Below, piece after piece: positions 56,433 through 60,246 of a stretch of 60,246 bases of DNA (its first letter is position 1; each line of letters begins with the position of its first letter). The notes beneath the pieces were generated by a model that saw nothing but the letters and a program-made list of their open reading frames with translations, was not told the DNA's origin and searched no databases. A program made the translations under genes and the position numbers. The stretch comes from Altibacter sp. (GTDB lineage Bacteria; Bacteroidota; Bacteroidia; Flavobacteriales; Flavobacteriaceae), in NCBI GenBank assembly GCA_002696485.1, contig NZTP01000080.1, positions 1 through 60,246 of the forward strand. Reading direction: 5' to 3'.

Positions 56433-57917
56433 CTAGTTCAAAGAAAAAGATGTACCTTCTTTACCGTCATTGAGTTGAATGCCTACTGCGGCAAGTTCAT
56501 CACGAATTCGGTCACTGGTGTCAAAATCCTTGTTGGCACGCGCTCTGTTACGCAATTCAATGAGCAATGCTACGGCACCATTTAGTTTTTCGGTTACTTC
56601 CGAACCCTCGTTCGAAGCATCTTCCAGACCCATTACATCAAAAATAAAGTCGCGCATTGTTTCTTTGAGCATTTTCTTATCTGCTTCGGAAATGGTTGCA
56701 GAGCCGTCTTTAACTGCATTGATAAATTTCACCCCTTCAAACAACTGTGCAATTAGGATAGGACTATTGAAATCGTCATTCATGGCATCATAGCACGATT
56801 GCCGCCATTCAGAAATACTTGTACTGCTTGGGGCAGAAGTAGGCAGCGCATCAATAGCATGATACGCTTCCATCATTCGATGAAACCCCTTTTCTGAAGC
56901 AAGTAATGCTTCATTGGAAAAATCCAGAATGCTTCGGTAGTGTGCTTGATACATAAAGAATTTAGCCACTGTGGGAGAAAACGCTTTGCTTAAGATATCG
57001 TTGTTGCCGGAGAACAATTCGTTGGGTAGTATATTATTTCCGGTCGATTTTGACATCTTCTTGCTGTTCAGTGTTAACATATTGGCATGCATCCAATAAT
57101 TTACAGGTGTTTGTTGCGTAGAAGCCTCCGCTTGTGCGATCTCACATTCGTGATGCGGAAATTTTAGGTCCATCCCGCCGCCGTGAATATCGAACTGATT
57201 TCCCAGGTATTTTGTACTCATCGCCGTGCACTCGAGGTGCCAACCCGGAAAACCGTCACTCCAAGGAGATGGCCAACGCATGATGTGTTGAGGCTCTGCT
57301 TTTTTCCAGAGTGCAAAATCCTGTGGATTCTTTTTTTCAGATTGGGCCGCTAATTCTCGCGTATTCGTGATCATATCTTCCAGCTTTCTTCCGCTCAATT
57401 TCCCATAGGCGTGTTCTTCATTGAATTTCACCACGTCGAAATACACAGAGCCGTTCTTTTCGTAGGCGTACCCTTGAGCAATGATCTTCTCCACTATTTG
57501 AATCTGCTCAATGATATGGCCTGTCGCAGTGGGTTCGATACTTGGAGGTAAGGCATTGAATTGTGCCATAATGGTATGGAAGTCTACCGTATATTTTTGA
57601 ACCACTTCCATAGGCTCCAATTTTTCAATTCGGGCTTTCTTTAAAATGGGATCATCCCCGCTTTCACCGTCATTTTCCAAATGGCCCGCATCTGTAATGT
57701 TGCGCACATACCGAACGGTATATCCCAAATGTCTCAGATAGCGAAAAACAAGGTCGAAAGACAAGAACGTACGGCAGTTTCCCATGTGGACATTACTGTA
57801 AACAGTAGGACCACAGACATACATTCCCACGGCTCCGGCATGGAGCGGGACGAATTTTTCTTTGGTCTTACTAAGGGAATTGTAAATATAAACGTCCTGT
57901 TGCTCGTAACCTTTCAT
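56433..57917 (-). CDS. cysS: Cysteinyl-tRNA synthetase
   Basis: A class I synthetase that charges tRNA-Cys. The 494-residue product shows zinc-site C34-region [20 protein letters not shown] with the HIGH motif HMGN, further zinc ligands in [10 protein letters not shown] and [12 protein letters not shown], and KMSKSTGN. The C-terminal half has the DALR-type helical anticodon domain ([10 protein letters not shown], then [26 protein letters not shown]). The stop directly precedes the GTG of yidD; folE lies 18 bases upstream. Confidence 0.97.
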   Translation of the reverse strand: MKGYEQQDVYIYNSLSKTKEKFVPLHAGAVGMYVCGPTVYSNVHMGNCRTFLSFDLVFRYLRHLGYTVRYVRNITDAGHLENDGESGDDPILKKARIEKLEPMEVVQKYTVDFHTIMAQFNALPPSIEPTATGHIIEQIQIVEKIIAQGYAYEKNGSVYFDVVKFNEEHAYGKLSGRKLEDMITNTRELAAQSEKKNPQDFALWKKAEPQHIMRWPSPWSDGFPGWHLECTAMSTKYLGNQFDIHGGGMDLKFPHHECEIAQAEASTQQTPVNYWMHANMLTLNSKKMSKSTGNNILPNELFSGNNDILSKAFSPTVAKFFMYQAHYRSILDFSNEALLASEKGFHRMMEAYHAIDALPTSAPSSTSISEWRQSCYDAMNDDFNSPILIAQLFEGVKFINAVKDGSATISEADKKMLKETMRDFIFDVMGLEDASNEGSEVTEKLNGAVALLIELRNRARANKDFDTSDRIRDELAAVGIQLNDGKEGTSFSLN

Positions 57918-57935
57918 TCGGTGCGTTTAAATCAA

Positions 57936-58619
57936 TTAAAATTCGGTATCTAAATGGATATAATCTAAAAATTCTCGTCTTGTTTGCGGGTCTTTAAACT
58001 TCCCTCCAAACTCGCTGGTGACTGTACTGCTGTCAATGTCACGGATGCCTCGGGAATTCACACATAGATGTTTTGCATCGATCACGCAGGCAACATCTTC
58101 GGTGCCGAGCACTTTTTGTAATTCTTCTACGATTTGCATGGTAAGACGCTCCTGAACCTGTGGGCGCTTTGCGAAATAGTCGACCACTCGGTTCATTTTC
58201 GACAAGCCCACCACGGTACCGCTAGAGATATAGGCAATGTGTGCTTTACCCACGATGGGTAGTAAGTGATGTTCGCAGGTAGAGTATAAAGTAATGTTTT
58301 TTTCTACCAACATTTCACCGTATTTGTATTTATTCTCAAAGGTAGAAGCTTTTGGCTTTCGATCGGGGTGCAATCCGCCAAAGATCTCTTGAACAAACAT
58401 TTTTGCCACACGAGTGGGTGTCCCTTTTAGACTGTCGTCTGTTAGATCTAACCCAAGTGTGTTCATGATGTTTTGAACATCTTTTTTAATAAGGGCAATC
58501 TTTTCAATATCACTAAGCTCAAAAGCATCGGGGCGCAATGGGGTATCTGTTGAAGACCCAATATGGTCGTCTCCTTGTGCTTCAATCGCTCTAAGCTGTT
58601 TTTCTAGATCCATATACAT
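57936..58619 (-). CDS. folE: GTP cyclohydrolase I
   Basis: FolE opens GTP to dihydroneopterin triphosphate, the first step to folate and, with queE at 43566, to queuosine. The 227-residue product has zinc ligands in TLYSTCEHHLLPIVGKAH and CVNSRG (CEHH plus a later Cys), GTPTRVAKMFVQEIFGGL, and GLSKMNRVVDYFAKRPQVQERLT. The start may be ATG 58619 or 58613 (MDLEKQ); I keep the first. It heads the operon with cysS, yidD, lgt and DUF192. Confidence 0.96.
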   Translation of the reverse strand: MYMDLEKQLRAIEAQGDDHIGSSTDTPLRPDAFELSDIEKIALIKKDVQNIMNTLGLDLTDDSLKGTPTRVAKMFVQEIFGGLHPDRKPKASTFENKYKYGEMLVEKNITLYSTCEHHLLPIVGKAHIAYISSGTVVGLSKMNRVVDYFAKRPQVQERLTMQIVEELQKVLGTEDVACVIDAKHLCVNSRGIRDIDSSTVTSEFGGKFKDPQTRREFLDYIHLDTEF

Positions 58620-58633
58620 AATGATTCAGCATG

Positions 58634-58656
58634 CAAAAATACAAGGGGCAAAGATA
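58634..58656 (-). promoter_or_regulatory. Two overlapping -7 promoter candidates for folE
   Basis: On the minus strand, TATTTTTG (58641-58634, followed by CAT) and TATCTTTG (58656-58649) both match TAnnTTTG. The nearer one leaves a leader of about 10 bases before the ATG at 58619. Confidence 0.55.
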
Positions 58657-58760
58657 CGCATTCAGCGAATGCTATAAAAGATTTCAATGTCACTATTTTT
58701 AAAACTAAAGGGATAATTTCATAATATTTTCTTAATTTTCAGACCTTTTAATTTATTATA

Positions 58761-60246
58761 ATGAAAAATAACTATTCCCCATTTTTAATACTACTTTTTG
58801 TTCTTACATTTTCTTTTTCAGGATTTTCACAAGGCGGCGTATGTGCCGACATTGAACCTTTTTGTGCGGGAGATCAAGCCTTGATTTTTCCAAATTGTAA
58901 TAATGTAGACCCTAATTGTAATAACTCTGCTGAATTAGGACCGGATTATGGCTGTTTAATAACTCAACCATATCCCGCATGGTTCTTTTTGCAAATAGAT
59001 CAGGCAGGTGACCTTGACTTCCAAATAATACAAAATACATCTTTCGATGTTAATGGAAATCCTACAGGAACAGGGTTGGATGTTGATTTTATTTGTTGGG
59101 GACCTTTTAATCAAGGTGATGATCTCTGTGATTATTCTCAGCTGCAATCTTTTAATGAAATTGACTGCAGTTTTTCTATTGCTCCTGTTGAAAATTTTAC
59201 GATTCCGGGAGCAGTTCCGGGACAGATTTATGTATTGGTCATAACAAATTACAATCAGAGCCCCGGATTTATTAGTTTACAACAAACAAATGCGGGAACT
59301 CCCGGTTCCGGTTCTACAGATTGTTCTATTCTTACCACTCAAATAGGTTGTGAAGGAGACGTATTCACGTTGGATGCAACTACCTTAGGAGCATCAAATT
59401 ATTTATGGGAATATGATGATGGCACAGGGTATGTAGTTATATTTAATGGAAATTTCCCAAGTATAAACGTAACTCAACCGGGAGATTATAGAGTTACTAT
59501 AAGTTTCAATTTAGGTACCGATCAAATTAGAGAATTTGAAGTTATAATTTATCCGCAGCCCGTAATCGCCTCTCCTCCCAATAACCTCTTTCAGTGTGCC
59601 GATACCGGTACAGGCATTTTTGATTTGACGGTAAACACACCCCTTGTTCTAGGTGGTCAAAATCCGGCTGATTATAATATTACCTATCATACTTCACAAG
59701 CCGATGCAGATTCCGGCGCAGCTCCGATTGGAACTCCCGGTGCCTATCTTATTGCCACTCCACCTGTAGAAACTGTTTATGTACGTATTGAGGATCTTTC
59801 AGGAACGTGTTTCGCTACAGATTCGTTTACTATTACATTCGCAACGGTGACCTCTGGTCCCGTCACTCCCAATCCGTTTATTATATGCGATCAAGATAAC
59901 AATGGAATGGAGGTCATCAATCTTTCAGCGGTTTTCAATCCTATGGTGCTTGCCGGACAAAATCCCTTGGATTTTACAGTAAGTTATCACACAAGCCAAG
60001 CCGATGCCGATAACGATGTTGCGCCCTTGCCAACATCCTATATCGTCACAACGGCAAATGCAGGTTCAACGATTTATATTCGAGTTGAGAATAATGACGA
60101 AACGACTTGTTTTGATACCAGTCAAAATTTTGTCATTAACATGGATACACCTCCTGTTGTCAATCCAATGCCGGACCCTTTGGTAGTTTGTGATGATGAC
60201 AATAATGGATTGGCTATGTTCACTTTGCATGATGCTGATATGGATA
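58761..60246 (+). CDS. Large secreted repeat protein, 3' end beyond the window
   Basis: The frame is open from ATG 58761 to the window end (495 codons and counting), with no stop. Residues 1-23 form a signal peptide (MKNNYSPFLILLFVLTFSFSG). Residues about 25-190 are cysteine-bearing and beta-rich (FFLQIDQAGDLDFQIIQNTS, GAVPGQIYVLVITNY). An immunoglobulin-like segment follows (about 190-260). From about 264 come 100-residue repeats with GQNPADYNITYHTSQADAD, VYVRIEDLSGTCFATDSF and their copies exactly 100 residues later. This repeat is typical of flavobacterial proteins exported by the type IX system, whose sorting domain would lie beyond the window. Confidence 0.88.
   Translation, partial: MKNNYSPFLILLFVLTFSFSGFSQGGVCADIEPFCAGDQALIFPNCNNVDPNCNNSAELGPDYGCLITQPYPAWFFLQIDQAGDLDFQIIQNTSFDVNGNPTGTGLDVDFICWGPFNQGDDLCDYSQLQSFNEIDCSFSIAPVENFTIPGAVPGQIYVLVITNYNQSPGFISLQQTNAGTPGSGSTDCSILTTQIGCEGDVFTLDATTLGASNYLWEYDDGTGYVVIFNGNFPSINVTQPGDYRVTISFNLGTDQIREFEVIIYPQPVIASPPNNLFQCADTGTGIFDLTVNTPLVLGGQNPADYNITYHTSQADADSGAAPIGTPGAYLIATPPVETVYVRIEDLSGTCFATDSFTITFATVTSGPVTPNPFIICDQDNNGMEVINLSAVFNPMVLAGQNPLDFTVSYHTSQADADNDVAPLPTSYIVTTANAGSTIYIRVENNDETTCFDTSQNFVINMDTPPVVNPMPDPLVVCDDDNNGLAMFTLHDADMD
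59595..60246 (+). repeat. 100-residue tandem repeats, continuing past the window end
   Basis: Landmarks repeat at a period of 100 residues: YHTSQADAD at 309 and 409, TCF at 349 and 449, GQNP at 299 and 399. A third unit starts at C477 (VVCDDDNNGLAMFTL). DNA identity between units is low, so this is an old protein repeat. Confidence 0.85.

Overview
The window is a 60 kb chromosomal segment of a member of the Bacteroidota, most likely a marine Flavobacteriaceae; I cannot name the genus. The signs are a fused SecDF, an ECF sigma/FecR/STN-type TonB receptor cassette, many lipoproteins whose cysteine is followed by acidic residues, a large secreted protein with the flavobacterial YHTSQADAD repeat, promoters of the Bacteroidetes type (TAnnTTTG), and an almost complete lack of Shine-Dalgarno sequences. 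I see no rRNA, tRNA, CRISPR array, insertion sequence, prophage or plasmid gene.

Layout. 1-4.4 kb: the end of the spc/alpha ribosomal operon (secY, infA, rpmJ, rpsM, rpsK, rpsD, rpoA, rplQ). 4.4-13.4 kb: central metabolism (carA-eno with overlapping ends, citrate synthase), two guanidino-modifying-fold hydrolases on either side of an outer-membrane protein, and an SDR/DUF2867 protein. 13.5-24.6 kb: argS, then a long minus-strand block with a sigma factor, FecR anti-sigma, TonB receptor, three small secreted proteins (two are paralogues), and a TPR histidine kinase/response regulator pair. 24.7-27 kb: two very acidic lipoproteins built from one repeated domain. 27-33 kb: an M28 peptidase/carbonic anhydrase group, a DEAD-box helicase and secreted proteins. 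33.3-43.3 kb: ffh, folD, an AI-2E family transporter, small membrane proteins, a HerA-like ATPase, a lipoprotein RidA, and a tandem pair of jelly-roll-like surface proteins. 43.5-48.1 kb: queE, gyrB, mdh. 48.2-51.6 kb: a probable copper-uptake locus. 51.7-58.6 kb: secDF and a minus-strand group folE-cysS-yidD-lgt-DUF192. 58.8 kb to the end: a truncated giant secreted repeat protein.

The most interesting part is 48.18-51.56 kb. A TonB-dependent receptor carries CxxxM (residues 120-124) and HxM (302-304), the same ligand pattern and nearly the same spacing as I recall for the Pseudomonas copper receptor OprC. It is followed by a lipoprotein with two Met/His-rich YtkA-like domains and a signal suggesting export to the cell surface. 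It is preceded by a small three-cysteine protein expressed from what looks like a leaderless transcript. I infer a SusCD-like arrangement for copper: surface capture lipoprotein plus outer-membrane importer.

Several starts were moved because the first possible start lies inside a promoter box, inside a terminator stem, or upstream of the signal peptide (positions 8319, 24646, 43557, 19245, 20545, 42604, 44812, 55374, 38291). The only gene-free stretch over 300 bases is 32644-33331.
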